From positions 1 to 64,000 of the forward strand of contig NZ_JAABNO010000024.1 of assembly GCF_009928445.1 (NCBI RefSeq): 64,000 bases of DNA. Direction: 5' to 3'. Position numbers and translations under genes: made by a program. Below, one piece after another: positions 50,848-59,977 of the stretch (positions are counted from its first letter, which is position 1; each line of letters begins with the position of its first letter). This stretch comes from Clostridium sp. C8-1-8. GTDB taxonomy: Bacteria > Bacillota > Clostridia > Clostridiales > Clostridiaceae. The notes beneath the pieces were generated by a model. That model did no database searches, was not told the origin of the DNA, and saw nothing but the letters and a program-made list of their open reading frames with translations.

Positions 50848-51591
50848 ATGGGTATGAAGTTCTCTGATGACTTATATAATAATGATACTTTAGATTGGCT
50901 AAATGGAAATCACGAAATGGGAAGCAAATATAGTACTAGTGAAGAAGTTGACATTCAAGGCGATTTTGATCTAGAATTTAGTGAGCAAACTATAAGGGAA
51001 GAAAAACATCACGACGGATGCAGCAACAATAACAATGATCACCACCATGATGATTGCGATCATCATCATGATCACCATGATGACTGCGACAATCATCATG
51101 ATCACCATGATGATTGTGACCATCATCATGATCATCCTACAGTAAGAGGTGGCAGAATAGAGGTAACTTCTAAGCTTGGAAGTGATTGTGGGGAACCAAT
51201 AAGTGGAGTAAAGGTATACCTATTTAGAATAGAAGACTATAATCTAAGATTTGCTTGCTTTAAGATTACTAACAAGCATGGTAAAGTTGTTTTTGATGGA
51301 CTAAGAGATGGAATATATAAAGTAGTTCAACCTATGGATAAATGCATCTTCAGAGATCCAGTTTATCTTCCAAGTGACCAAGTGCCAATAGATAGAGTTC
51401 ATAGAGACTATAATATAACTGTTATCAATAGAATAAGACCAAGTGTTTTAAGGGAATTTAATGACCGTCGTAACTGTTGTAATAATAATTGGAACTGTTG
51501 TGGCGGTGGCTGGAATAATGGTTGGGGCTGCGAGGGCTTCTGGATACTACTATTATTATTTGGATTCTGTGGTTGTGGATTCTGGTTTTAG
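50848..51591 (+). CDS. His/Asp/Cys-repeat protein with a Cna-B-like domain and Cys/Trp tail
   Basis: The protein of about 247 residues is not recognised as a known family. Residues about 58-100 hold repeats of DDCDHHHDHH, a likely Zn, Ni or Cu binding region. Residues about 100-195 look like a Cna-B / prealbumin-like beta sandwich (GGRIEVTSK...GVKVYLFR...HGKVVFDGLRDGIYKVV). The tail is rich in Cys, Asn, Trp and Gly (NCCNNNWNCCGGGW) and ends in a hydrophobic GFWILLLLFGFCGCGFWF. No signal peptide. The ATG at 50848 has AAAGGAGG; an in-frame ATG at 50827 does not. A coat, exosporium or metal-storage role is a guess supported by the Spo0A box. Confidence 0.7.
   Translation: MGMKFSDDLYNNDTLDWLNGNHEMGSKYSTSEEVDIQGDFDLEFSEQTIREEKHHDGCSNNNNDHHHDDCDHHHDHHDDCDNHHDHHDDCDHHHDHPTVRGGRIEVTSKLGSDCGEPISGVKVYLFRIEDYNLRFACFKITNKHGKVVFDGLRDGIYKVVQPMDKCIFRDPVYLPSDQVPIDRVHRDYNITVINRIRPSVLREFNDRRNCCNNNWNCCGGGWNNGWGCEGFWILLLLFGFCGCGFWF
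51049..51138 (+). repeat. three 30-bp coding tandem repeats
   Basis: Three direct repeats encode DDCDHHHDHH, DDCDNHHDHH and DDCDHHHDHP. They are in frame inside the His-rich gene and differ at a few, mostly silent, positions. Confidence 0.85.
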
Positions 51592-51595
51592 GTAA

Positions 51596-51693
51596 AGATG
51601 TAATACTTCAATCTTAAATCAATTTTCAAAGCTCCTCTGGATTTTGAGAGGAGAATTTGAAAATATAAATTTTACTATTAAGTGGTACGTCTA
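51596..51693 (-). repeat. dispersed palindromic repeat family A, copy 4
   Basis: The reverse complement starts TAGACGTACCACTTAATAG and runs parallel to the best copy at 33529-33626. It begins 4 bp after the stop codon of the His-rich gene and its inner stem (CTCCTCT / AGAGGAG) could end that transcript. Confidence 0.72.
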
Positions 51694-51790
51694 TGGTATT
51701 AAAAAACTTAATATAAATATATATTATTTCTAATAATGGTTGACAATTTAGAACTAATTAGCGATTAGAATTTTAATATATATTAAAAGT

Positions 51791-51832
51791 ATAAAATAGA
51801 TAAGGTGCATTTTTGTGTCTTATCTATTTTAT
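51791..51832. terminator. hairpin before dut
   Basis: ATAAAATAGATAAG and CTTATCTATTTTAT form a 14-bp stem; the flanks are AT-rich so it may act in both directions. Nothing else was seen in the gap besides repeat family A. Confidence 0.6.
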
Positions 51833-51937
51833 TATATAGAAAATTATGCTTTTTTTAGCTATAATAAATAGAGTTTCAAATATCAAATGCTTTAAATATA
51901 TACTAAATATAATGTACTTAAATGGAGGTAGATTACT

Positions 51938-52378
51938 ATGGAAAACTATACATTAAAAGTTAAGAAAATAAATGATGACGCTATATTGCCAAACTATGCT
52001 CATGAAGGAGATGCGGGTTTAGATTTGTATTCTGTAGAAGACTTGATTCTTCATAGTGGAGAATGCAAACTCGTAAAGACTGGAATAAAGATTGAATTAC
52101 CTAAAAATACTGAAGCACAGGTAAGACCAAGAAGTGGATTGGCACTGAAACACACAATAACTCTCCTAAATACCCCAGGAACAATAGATGAAGGTTATAG
52201 GGGAGAGGTTGGAGTTATAATGATCAATCACGGTAAGGAAGATTTTAAAGTTGAAAAAGGCATGAAAATTGCCCAATTGGTGGTAAAGCCTGTATGGAAG
52301 GTAGAAGTAGAAGAAGTAATAGAGCTTACAGATTCAGATAGAGGAGAGGGAGGATTTGGGTCTACAGGCTTAAGATAG
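51938..52378 (+). CDS. dut: dUTP diphosphatase
   Basis: The 146-residue trimeric-type dUTPase shows all five motifs: DAGLDLYS, PRSGLALKH, NTPGTIDEGYRGEV, KIAQLVV and RGEGGFGSTG near the C-terminus. It hydrolyses dUTP to dUMP (EC 3.6.1.23), keeping uracil out of DNA and feeding dTMP synthesis. Phages also carry dut, but no phage gene is next to it. GGAGGT precedes the ATG. Confidence 0.94.
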   Translation: MENYTLKVKKINDDAILPNYAHEGDAGLDLYSVEDLILHSGECKLVKTGIKIELPKNTEAQVRPRSGLALKHTITLLNTPGTIDEGYRGEVGVIMINHGKEDFKVEKGMKIAQLVVKPVWKVEVEEVIELTDSDRGEGGFGSTGLR

Positions 52379-52441
52379 AAAGAAATAAATATACCCTTAA
52401 TAGGATAAAAATGGTATAATATTTACTATTGGGGTGATAAC

Positions 52442-53353
52442 GTGAAGAAATATATAGCTAAGAGAACAATACAGGTTCTAATAACTGCAGTTTTAATTGT
52501 AATACTACTTACAACAATATTTGTCCATATGCCTGGTGATTATGCTTCAGGATTCATTGGGAGAGAGCTTAAGATTCATATGAGACAGGAACTAGGTCTT
52601 AGCCTGCCTAAATCAGTGCAGATTATGAATTGGGTTAGAACTATTTTGACTGGAAAGTTATTTGCCATAAAGTCTTATGCTTATGATGTGCCAATAGGGA
52701 AGGTATTACTGCCAGTGGTTACTAGAAGTTTATTCTTATATGGAATATCTTTCTTTTTGAGTAGTATTATGAGTATTTTTTTGGGGGCACTAACTGCGTG
52801 GAAAGGCAGAAGTAAGCTTGATATAATTGTAAGAATAGGATGTGTTTTAGGTATAAGTGTACCATTTGTTATTACAGATCCTATTATTGAATATTATTTA
52901 TTCTGGGTAAAAAGAATCTCTTATGATACATATGATCAATATTTTTTAATAAGGATAAATATAGTAGTCATGCTGTTGTACATGCTGCCTCTTATGACTA
53001 AATATACAAGGTCTATAATGATTGATGTATTAAGCAAAGATTTTATAACAACAGCTAGAGCAAAAGGTCTTAGAGAAGTTATTATAGTATTTAGACATGG
53101 CATGAAAAATATTTATGCTGAATTATTTACTATAATGGGCGTGAATATAAATAAGATTTTATTTTATGGTTTTCTTATAGAAGCTATATTCAATTACCCA
53201 GGGCTTGGTACACTTTCTACCTTTGCCTTTAAAGTTAGGGACTATCCTTTAATGATAGGATGTACAGTAGTAACTTCTTTAGTAATAATCCTTTTTAATT
53301 ATATTTTTGATATACTTGCAGGTCTGTTAAATCCTATTATTAAAGTTGAATAA
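52442..53353 (+). CDS. orphan ABC transporter permease, DppB/OppB-like
   Basis: The 303-residue membrane protein has about six hydrophobic segments and the binding-protein-dependent permease signature (TTARAKGLREVIIVFRHGMKN), as in peptide/nickel importers. The usual partners (second permease, two ATPases, binding protein) are not adjacent, so it is isolated. The spacing of segments and the loop after LLPVVTRSL fit the DppB type. The start is GTG with GGGGTGATAAC. It may be a remnant or may work with proteins encoded elsewhere. Confidence 0.75.
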   Translation: MKKYIAKRTIQVLITAVLIVILLTTIFVHMPGDYASGFIGRELKIHMRQELGLSLPKSVQIMNWVRTILTGKLFAIKSYAYDVPIGKVLLPVVTRSLFLYGISFFLSSIMSIFLGALTAWKGRSKLDIIVRIGCVLGISVPFVITDPIIEYYLFWVKRISYDTYDQYFLIRINIVVMLLYMLPLMTKYTRSIMIDVLSKDFITTARAKGLREVIIVFRHGMKNIYAELFTIMGVNINKILFYGFLIEAIFNYPGLGTLSTFAFKVRDYPLMIGCTVVTSLVIILFNYIFDILAGLLNPIIKVE

Positions 53354-53396
53354 GATCTATGTTTAATTTAAGCATTTTGCGTTAATAGAGGTAAAA

Positions 53397-53450
53397 AAGA
53401 AAAGTAGATTAATACGAGCTTTAGAGTTTAGTATTAATCTACTTTTTTAT
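53397..53450. terminator. bidirectional terminator between convergent genes
   Basis: AAAAGTAGATTAATAC and GTATTAATCTACTTTT form a 16-bp stem flanked by A and T runs. Confidence 0.85.
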
Positions 53451-53452
53451 TA

Positions 53453-55378
53453 TTAAGAATTTGATTCTAGTTCTTCCCATTCTTCATATAAAGTATCTAT
53501 TTGGTTTTGAGTATTAAGTATTTCCTTATTTACCTTTTCACTTTCAGTAGGATTGGAGTATACTTCTTCCAAGCACAAATCCTCTTGAAGTTTAACTAAT
53601 TTCTCTTCCAGAAGAGCTATATTTTTTTCAAGGTTCTTTAACTTTAAGCTATTCTCTTTTTCTAATTTTTCAGCTTCCCTTTTCTTTTTACGTTCTTCCT
53701 TTATTTGAGTTTTAGTTTTTCCAGATTGTTCTTCTTCATTATCCTCGTATCTGTTTGGATTTTTTTTCTTTTCTGTATAGTAGTTGTAATTTCCTAGGTA
53801 TTCTTTTATACCGCTTTGCTCTAATTCATAAATCTTGTTTATAACTTTATTTAAGAAGTATCTATCATGAGAAATTACAATAAGTGTACCATCATAATCC
53901 ATAATAGCGTCTTCTAAAGCTTCCCTAGACATTATATCTAAATGGTTAGTAGGTTCATCTAACAAAAGAAAATTAGATTTAGAAAGCATTAATTTAAGAA
54001 GGTTTATCCTACAACGTTCTCCACCGCTTAAATTAGAAATCTTTTTAAACACATCTTCATTATAAAATAAGAAGGATGCCAAAGCAGTTCTTATCTCAGT
54101 AGTAGTCATCTTAGGAAATTCGTCCCAAACCTCATCTATGACTGTTTTTTCTAGATCTAAGTTGGATTGTTCTTGATCATAATAGCCTAAAAACACATTT
54201 TTACCTAAATAAGTTATTCCACTGTCAGCTTCTAAGTTTTTCATTATTATTTTGAAAATAGTCGTTTTGCCTCTACCATTTTCCCCTATAAGAGCAACCT
54301 TATCTCCTCTTCTTAAATCGAAATTTACGTCCTCAAATAAAAGTTTATCTCCATATCTTTTAGATAGATTTTCTACATGAAGAACATCATTACCACTTTT
54401 TATCTGGGATTGAAAAGAAATTCTTGTACCTATTTTTTCCCTGTCAGGAGCATCAACTTTTTCCATCTTATCTAAAGCTTTTTGTCTGCTTTCAGCAGCC
54501 TTAATACTTTTTTCTCTATTAAAAGAACGGAACCTTTCTATGATTTCTTCTTGCCTTTTGATTTCGGATTGTTGTAGATTAAAAGCTTTTAGCTTTGCCT
54601 CGTAATCTTTCTTTCTCAACTCTAAATACTTTGTATATGGAGCATTATAGCAATTTACATGACCATTGATAAGCTCATATGTATGTGTTGTTATGCTATC
54701 TAGGAAGAATCTATCATGAGATATAACTAGAACTGTCCCCTTGTAGCTTTTTAAGTACTCTTCCAACCATTCAATAGCATCTAAATCTAAATGGTTTGTA
54801 GGCTCATCTAAAAGTAATATCTCAGGTTTTATCAAAAGAAGCTTACATAGGGCCACTCTTGTCTTTTGACCTCCACTAAGAACGTTTATTTGTTTATCAA
54901 AGTCTTTTTCGTTAAAACCAAGCCCCTTTAATACTTTGGATATTTCTCCTCTAAATACATAGCCGCCTCTGTTTTCGTATAGTTCTTGACCTTGAGTATA
55001 ATCTTTAATCAGTTTGTCATGATAATCTTGTTTCGATGGATCATAAGGTTCATTCATCTTTTCTTCTAGAGTCTGAAGTTTTTTTTCTAGGTTGATTAAG
55101 TCTGAAAACACAGTAAGCATCTCTCTCATTATCGTGTTTTCAAAATCCAAATCAAGGTGCTGAGAAAGATAACCTAAAGTACTTCCTTTATCTATAAAAA
55201 CTTCCCCGCTATCATAGGATACTTCCCTTGTAAGTATGCGGAATAAAGTGGACTTTCCCTCTCCATTTGCTCCTATAAGTCCAACTTTTTCTCCTTCATT
55301 TATATTAAATGTTACATCTTTTAAAATTTCATCTATTCCAAAACTTTTTTTTATGTTTTTACAACTTAATACTATCAT
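53453..55378 (-). CDS. ABC-F family ATPase (Uup/YdiF type)
   Basis: The 641-residue soluble protein has two ABC domains (about 1-260 and 325-540) with Walker A GANGEGKST and GENGRGKTT, signatures LSGGQKTRVAL and LSGGERCRINLL and Walker B LLLDEPTNHLDL twice, joined by a charged linker of the P-site tRNA-interaction type, plus a C-terminal coiled coil (about 555-640). ABC-F proteins bind the ribosome and rescue stalled complexes; some protect against antibiotics. Here it resembles housekeeping Uup/YdiF rather than a resistance determinant. Strong own terminator. Confidence 0.92.
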   Translation of the reverse strand: MIVLSCKNIKKSFGIDEILKDVTFNINEGEKVGLIGANGEGKSTLFRILTREVSYDSGEVFIDKGSTLGYLSQHLDLDFENTIMREMLTVFSDLINLEKKLQTLEEKMNEPYDPSKQDYHDKLIKDYTQGQELYENRGGYVFRGEISKVLKGLGFNEKDFDKQINVLSGGQKTRVALCKLLLIKPEILLLDEPTNHLDLDAIEWLEEYLKSYKGTVLVISHDRFFLDSITTHTYELINGHVNCYNAPYTKYLELRKKDYEAKLKAFNLQQSEIKRQEEIIERFRSFNREKSIKAAESRQKALDKMEKVDAPDREKIGTRISFQSQIKSGNDVLHVENLSKRYGDKLLFEDVNFDLRRGDKVALIGENGRGKTTIFKIIMKNLEADSGITYLGKNVFLGYYDQEQSNLDLEKTVIDEVWDEFPKMTTTEIRTALASFLFYNEDVFKKISNLSGGERCRINLLKLMLSKSNFLLLDEPTNHLDIMSREALEDAIMDYDGTLIVISHDRYFLNKVINKIYELEQSGIKEYLGNYNYYTEKKKNPNRYEDNEEEQSGKTKTQIKEERKKKREAEKLEKENSLKLKNLEKNIALLEEKLVKLQEDLCLEEVYSNPTESEKVNKEILNTQNQIDTLYEEWEELESNS

Positions 55379-55416
55379 TAATTAAACTCCTTTGAATAAG
55401 TTAAGTGATACAGCTT

Positions 55417-55514
55417 TAGATGTACTACTTCATACTAAAATCTATATTTTCAAAATCTCATCTTAGAAACCAGAGAATTTTTGAAAATGAATTTCTGATT
55501 GAAGTGTTGAATCC
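55417..55514 (+). repeat. dispersed palindromic repeat family A, copy 5
   Basis: It begins TAGATGTACTACTTCATAC and matches the best copy through TATATTTTCAAA, CATCTTAGAA and TTTTTGAAAAT to GATTGAAGT; the right end is worn. It lies in the 279-bp gap between the ABC-F gene and the export operon. Confidence 0.7.
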
Positions 55515-55657
55515 TAATATACAAACACGATTAATTATACTATTCATAAGAGTTTTATACAAATGGATAAATTAATAATATTATTTTTACTATTATAGAT
55601 AATAATATTATATAGATTTAAAAGCTAGGGAAAGGAAGTGAACCTACTAAGGGTGAT

Positions 55658-57028
55658 ATGAATAAGAAAAGAAATATTATAGTAGCAATAATTTTAGTAA
55701 TTCTAATAGGTATAACCTGGGCAATCGTATATTATACCAGAAGTAAAGATGATGCTGTTTCAGTAAAAACAGAAATAATAGGAAAGGGAAATATAAAGTC
55801 TTATTTAAATACCACTGGAGTGATTAAGGCAAAAAGTATCAGGGATTATTATGGTTCACAATTGAAGGTAACAGGGATTAATTTTAAAGTAGGAGATAAA
55901 GTTAAAAAGGGAGATGTTCTTATATCTTATGACAACTCAGATCTTCAAAATGCTGTAAAACAAGCACAAATTCAATATAATAATACTGTTTTACAAAGGG
56001 AGGATTTACTAAGTCAAAGTAAGAAGGTAAAAGGAACCATAAAAAACTTAGACAACGAAATAAAGGATATTAAAAATAAGATACAGCAGTTGAAGAATAG
56101 TACAAGTTCTTCCATTTCAACCATAGAAGGGATAAAAAGTACAATTAGTGGATGGAAGGGGAAGTTTTCTAAGGAAGAAATCTCAGAAGCAAATATATTA
56201 GATGCATCAGAAAAAAATCTAAAGCTTGCACAAACAGAAAATAGCTCAAATACTGAGCTGATAAAGCAGCTATCAACTGCCTTAATATCTTTAGAAAGTC
56301 AAAGAAATAGTATACAGCCAATTTCAGAAGAGAAGATAAAGCAAATGGATAATGCGGTATCTTTAGCAAAGTTAGCATTAGATTCTGCTAATTCTAAGCT
56401 TAATACTTTAGCTGGAAATATAACTGCTGATTTTGATGGTACTGTCACTTCAATCAATGCCAATATTGGGGCTGTTTCTAATCCTACCTCGGCTGCTATT
56501 ACTATTGAGGATCTTAGCAACTTGAAGGTAGTGGTTTCTTTGGGAAAGTCCGATGCAAGTAAAGTAAAGCTGGAGCAAGTTGCTACTATAAGAAGTAATG
56601 GCAAAGAGTATAAGGGGAAAGTATCTTTTATTAGTCCTTCAGGTAAAAAAGGTGTGAGTGGTCTAGGGGCTATTTCAGCAGCTCCAAGTAGCGATGTGAC
56701 AATGGATGCAGAAATTGAACTTCTAAATTCTGATGAGAATTTGAAGGTGGAGTTTGATGTAGATGTTGATATACTAACGGCAGAGAAAACTGGAGTAATA
56801 GTAGTTCCTACTGAGGCGATTAAAGCTGAAAAAGGCGGCAAATATGTAATATATACAGTAAGTAATGATAAAAAGGTCTCAGAGCATCAGGTGGAAGTTG
56901 GCATACAATCTGATATAAATGCTGAGATAGTTAGCGGAATAAAAACAGGAGACAGAGTTATATTAAACCCAAGTGCAATGGTAAAACAAGGTGTTACCGT
57001 CAAAACTAATGCTGGAGGAAGTAGTTAA
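55658..57028 (+). CDS. MacA-type periplasmic adaptor of an export system
   Basis: The 456-residue membrane-fusion protein has one N-terminal anchor (about 7-27), a lipoyl-like barrel, a long helical hairpin (about 105-250) and a beta-barrel domain (YVIYTVSNDKKVSEHQVEVG). It links the ABC exporter in the next two genes to the outside. The motif TADFDGTVTSINANIGA belongs to the lipoyl domain. The ATG of the ATPase gene overlaps the stop codon. The substrate of the system (drug, peptide or lantibiotic-like) is unknown. Confidence 0.87.
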   Translation: MNKKRNIIVAIILVILIGITWAIVYYTRSKDDAVSVKTEIIGKGNIKSYLNTTGVIKAKSIRDYYGSQLKVTGINFKVGDKVKKGDVLISYDNSDLQNAVKQAQIQYNNTVLQREDLLSQSKKVKGTIKNLDNEIKDIKNKIQQLKNSTSSSISTIEGIKSTISGWKGKFSKEEISEANILDASEKNLKLAQTENSSNTELIKQLSTALISLESQRNSIQPISEEKIKQMDNAVSLAKLALDSANSKLNTLAGNITADFDGTVTSINANIGAVSNPTSAAITIEDLSNLKVVVSLGKSDASKVKLEQVATIRSNGKEYKGKVSFISPSGKKGVSGLGAISAAPSSDVTMDAEIELLNSDENLKVEFDVDVDILTAEKTGVIVVPTEAIKAEKGGKYVIYTVSNDKKVSEHQVEVGIQSDINAEIVSGIKTGDRVILNPSAMVKQGVTVKTNAGGSS

Positions 57029-57729
57029 TGATTGAGATAGTAGATGTTTACAAGACGTATAAAACAGGAGATTTATCCTTTACAGCATTAAAAGGAGTGA
57101 ATCTCAAAATACAGCAAGGAGAATTTACATCTATAATGGGACCATCAGGTTCTGGAAAAAGTACGCTTATGAATATCCTTGGATGCCTAGATAGGCTAGA
57201 TAGAGGCAAATATAAATTAAACAATAAAGACGTTTCCAATATGGGGGATAACGAGCTAGCTAGGGTAAGAAACAAAGAAATAGGATTTGTATTTCAAAAC
57301 TTTAATCTTCTACCTAGGATGACAATTCTTGAAAATGTTGAGTTGCCTATGATATATGCAGGAGTTTCATCTAAGGATAGAAGAGAAAGGGCGCTTTCTG
57401 CTCTAGAAAAGGTCTCTTTGACTAAATGGATAAAACATCGTCCAAATGAGATATCAGGTGGTCAAAAACAAAGGGTAGCTATTGCTAGAGCTATTGTAAA
57501 TGCTCCATCGGTTATAATGGCAGATGAACCAACTGGCAACTTGGATTCTCAAGTTAGCTTAGAAGTTATGAAGATCTTTCAAGATTTGAATGAAGAAGGT
57601 TCTACCATAATAATGGTAACCCATGAGCCTGATATAGCTTCCTATACAAAAAGATTGGTAAAAGTTAAAGATGGTCTAATAATTGCAGACGAAAAGGTTA
57701 AAAATAGAATAGTTATTAAAGACAACTAA
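57028..57729 (+). CDS. MacB/LolD-type ABC transporter ATPase
   Basis: The 233-residue ATPase has Walker A GPSGSGKST, signature ISGGQKQRVAIARA and Walker B VIMADEPTGNLDS, the last typical of MacB/LolD exporters. It powers the FtsX-like permease encoded next. It overlaps the adaptor gene by one base (TAATG type), a tight translational coupling. Confidence 0.92.
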   Translation: MIEIVDVYKTYKTGDLSFTALKGVNLKIQQGEFTSIMGPSGSGKSTLMNILGCLDRLDRGKYKLNNKDVSNMGDNELARVRNKEIGFVFQNFNLLPRMTILENVELPMIYAGVSSKDRRERALSALEKVSLTKWIKHRPNEISGGQKQRVAIARAIVNAPSVIMADEPTGNLDSQVSLEVMKIFQDLNEEGSTIIMVTHEPDIASYTKRLVKVKDGLIIADEKVKNRIVIKDN

Positions 57730-57749
57730 AAACAGTATGGGGGATTAAT

Positions 57750-58958
57750 ATGCACTTTATAGAAAACTTCAAAATGTCCCTAGATAGTATAAAATCTAAT
57801 AAACTAAGATCATTTTTAACGATGCTAGGTATAATAATAGGAATAAGTTCGGTAATTGCAATACTATCATTGGGGAGCGGAGGGAAAGCTAGCATAACTG
57901 GTGAGCTGGAGAAAATAGGATCTTCAACAGTAGAAATTAAGGTTAGCGGACAAGAGATAGCTCAATCTGACTACTTTAACTTAAATGATATAAAGGCCAT
58001 AAGAGAGAAAAGTGATAATGTCAAATATATATCACCTTTAATACAAAAGTCTGGAACAGCTAGAGTAAATAACAAAAGTAAAAGAGCTGTAGTATATGGT
58101 GGCAATACAGATTTTAGTTATATACAAAACTACGAATTTTTATATGGCCGTTTTTATAATGAGAAGGAGCTAGAAGATGGCAAGAATGTAGCTGTTATTG
58201 ATGAAATTTCAGCTGAATATTTTTGGGGGTATAAAGATGTAGTAGGGGAATCTTTGTTGATAGGAAGGAGCGGTTCTCCAAAGAAGGTTACTATAATTGG
58301 AGTAACAAAGTCTTCAGAACTAATGGCTGGATTTGCTAAAGATCAAATACCAGTATTTTTATCAGTACCTATAACTACATCGCAGTGGATTTATGATGTT
58401 GGTGGAGACTTTGACGGCATATATATATTAGCGGAGTCAAAGGATGAGGTGGATAGTGCAACCAGTGAGGCTATAAATATTTTAGAATCACGGCACAATA
58501 ATAAAGGGAAAAATGTTTATACCGGAGAAAAGTTGATGAAGCAGGTTGAACAAATCAATAGAGTTATTGATATATTTACTTCATTTATAGGTGCTGTTGC
58601 AGCTATATCTCTACTAGTTGGTGGTATTGGGGTAATGAATATAATGCTTGTTTCAGTTACAGAGAGAACTAGGGAAATCGGTATAAGAAAAGCTATTGGA
58701 GCCACAACTAATACTATATTAATTCAGTTTTTAACTGAATCAGTCATAATATCTCTTATAGGTGGAGTAATTGGTATGATTATAGGTATTGCTGGTGCTT
58801 ATGCCATAGGGAGTTTAGCCAATGTTACACCGATATTATCTCTAAAGCATATTTTATTAGTAATACTATTCTCTACAAGTGTAGGCGTTTTTTTTGGCAT
58901 ATACCCAGCTAGAAAAGCAGCAAAGCTAGATCCTATAGATGCATTAAGATATGAATAA
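57750..58958 (+). CDS. MacB-type ABC transporter permease
   Basis: The 402-residue protein has a first helix (about 19-40), a large extracellular domain (about 45-270) and three C-terminal helices with the FtsX pattern (LVGGIGVMNIMLVSVTERTREIGIRKAIGA). It completes an adaptor-ATPase-permease exporter. AGGGGGATT precedes the ATG. No regulator or resistance gene is nearby. Confidence 0.9.
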   Translation: MHFIENFKMSLDSIKSNKLRSFLTMLGIIIGISSVIAILSLGSGGKASITGELEKIGSSTVEIKVSGQEIAQSDYFNLNDIKAIREKSDNVKYISPLIQKSGTARVNNKSKRAVVYGGNTDFSYIQNYEFLYGRFYNEKELEDGKNVAVIDEISAEYFWGYKDVVGESLLIGRSGSPKKVTIIGVTKSSELMAGFAKDQIPVFLSVPITTSQWIYDVGGDFDGIYILAESKDEVDSATSEAINILESRHNNKGKNVYTGEKLMKQVEQINRVIDIFTSFIGAVAAISLLVGGIGVMNIMLVSVTERTREIGIRKAIGATTNTILIQFLTESVIISLIGGVIGMIIGIAGAYAIGSLANVTPILSLKHILLVILFSTSVGVFFGIYPARKAAKLDPIDALRYE

Positions 58959-58985
58959 AAGATGGTTTTAAACCATCTTTTATTC
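58957..58985 (+). terminator. terminator of the export operon
   Basis: AAAAGATGGTTT and AAACCATCTTTT form a 12-bp stem overlapping the stop codon. Confidence 0.8.
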
Positions 58986-59004
58986 TTTATGAGAGTTATT
59001 AATT

Positions 59005-59499
59005 CTATTCATTTGAACTGTATTGTAAGGACAGATAGATTATCTTCTTTATAATCAGTTTACATACTGGTGCAGGGATTTTATAAGTGGCCAAACTTTT
59101 AATTATTGAATCATTATTAAGCTCAATCTGATTAAGTATTGCGTTTATTTTTTCACCCACTAGTTTATCATCAAAATCCTTATCTAAGTCTTCAAATAGA
59201 TGAAGGGGAACAGGAACATAACCTCTGTTTATTTCTGTTGAGTTATTGAACAGTGAGTTGAACCAATAAGTAGAAGAAAGCTTCACTTTATTAAAAGTAT
59301 CTCCTAGGGCTGATCTGTTATTCAAATTGCCTAAGTAAAGATTTTCAGAAAATTGAGCTGGTATATCTGAAAATGGAATGAATTTGTCTGTAAATATGTT
59401 CGAACTTTCGTAAAGTGGTATTGGAGCATCAGGAAAGGAAGATTCATACTCACTTTTAAAAGGTTCAAAGTTTAAATCATCATAAACTGGTTTATTCAC
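59005..59499 (-). CDS. hypothetical protein
   Basis: The 164-residue soluble protein is not recognised. The N-terminal part is rich in Pro, Phe, Asn and Ser (SSFPDAPIPLYESS) and probably loosely folded; a YVPVPLHLFEDLDKDFD segment and a C-terminal helical half follow, with one cysteine. GGAGGTATTATAAAG precedes the ATG. It converges on the export operon and has no partner gene. Confidence 0.6.
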   Translation of the reverse strand: MNKPVYDDLNFEPFKSEYESSFPDAPIPLYESSNIFTDKFIPFSDIPAQFSENLYLGNLNNRSALGDTFNKVKLSSTYWFNSLFNNSTEINRGYVPVPLHLFEDLDKDFDDKLVGEKINAILNQIELNNDSIIKSLATYKIPAPVCKLIIKKIIYLSLQYSSNE

Positions 59500-59631
59500 T
59501 TTATAATACCTCCAAATAAAACTCTTATTAAGTATATGTGATATACATACGAATATTTCATGAATTTCATATAAATTTACATTCGTTAAAATAAAACTAA
59601 AGTTGCTTATTATATCTACCCTTTAAGTTAA

Positions 59632-59833
59632 GGCTATGTTAAAGTACTGTGTTGAAATTCAGTGGTCAGTCATCCGATGCTTAGATGAGCTTGCGCAAAG
59701 AATCACTAATGAAGAACGTATTAGTGATTCTTAAAGCCATTCCATCTGAAAAAAATTATTTAATTCTAACTGCTCGCTCATATAGCATCTCCTTCATGAC
59801 CATTTAATTTCAACAATATTATTAAACATAGCC
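59632..59833. mobile_element. MITE with 8-bp target duplication, deleted IS derivative
   Basis: The 202-bp element begins GGCTATGTT and ends AACATAGCC, with imperfect inverted ends of about 60 bp. It is flanked on both sides by TAAGTTAA (59624-59631 and 59834-59841), the target duplication. Read on the minus strand it has AAGGAGATG, an ATG and a 15-codon frame starting MSEQLELNNFFQ that stops soon, then a hairpin AAGAATCACTAAT / ATTAGTGATTCTT. This looks like an IS whose middle was lost. Copies: 1-70 and, decayed, 33003-33062. Confidence 0.85.
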
Positions 59834-59977
59834 TAAGTTAAAACAGTAATATAAAAAATAGTATTTAATTGATAAATTTATTTCTTTGAAATAATTAGTT
59901 TATAAGCAGAAAGAATATAGGGAGATTTATGGACATTAGTCTAAAGTGTGAATAGTATATATTGGAGGGAGTTTGTT

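Noticed and set aside
51049..51138. Possible CRISPR-like array
   Set aside because: The 30-bp units are directly adjacent without spacers and are in frame within a coding gene.
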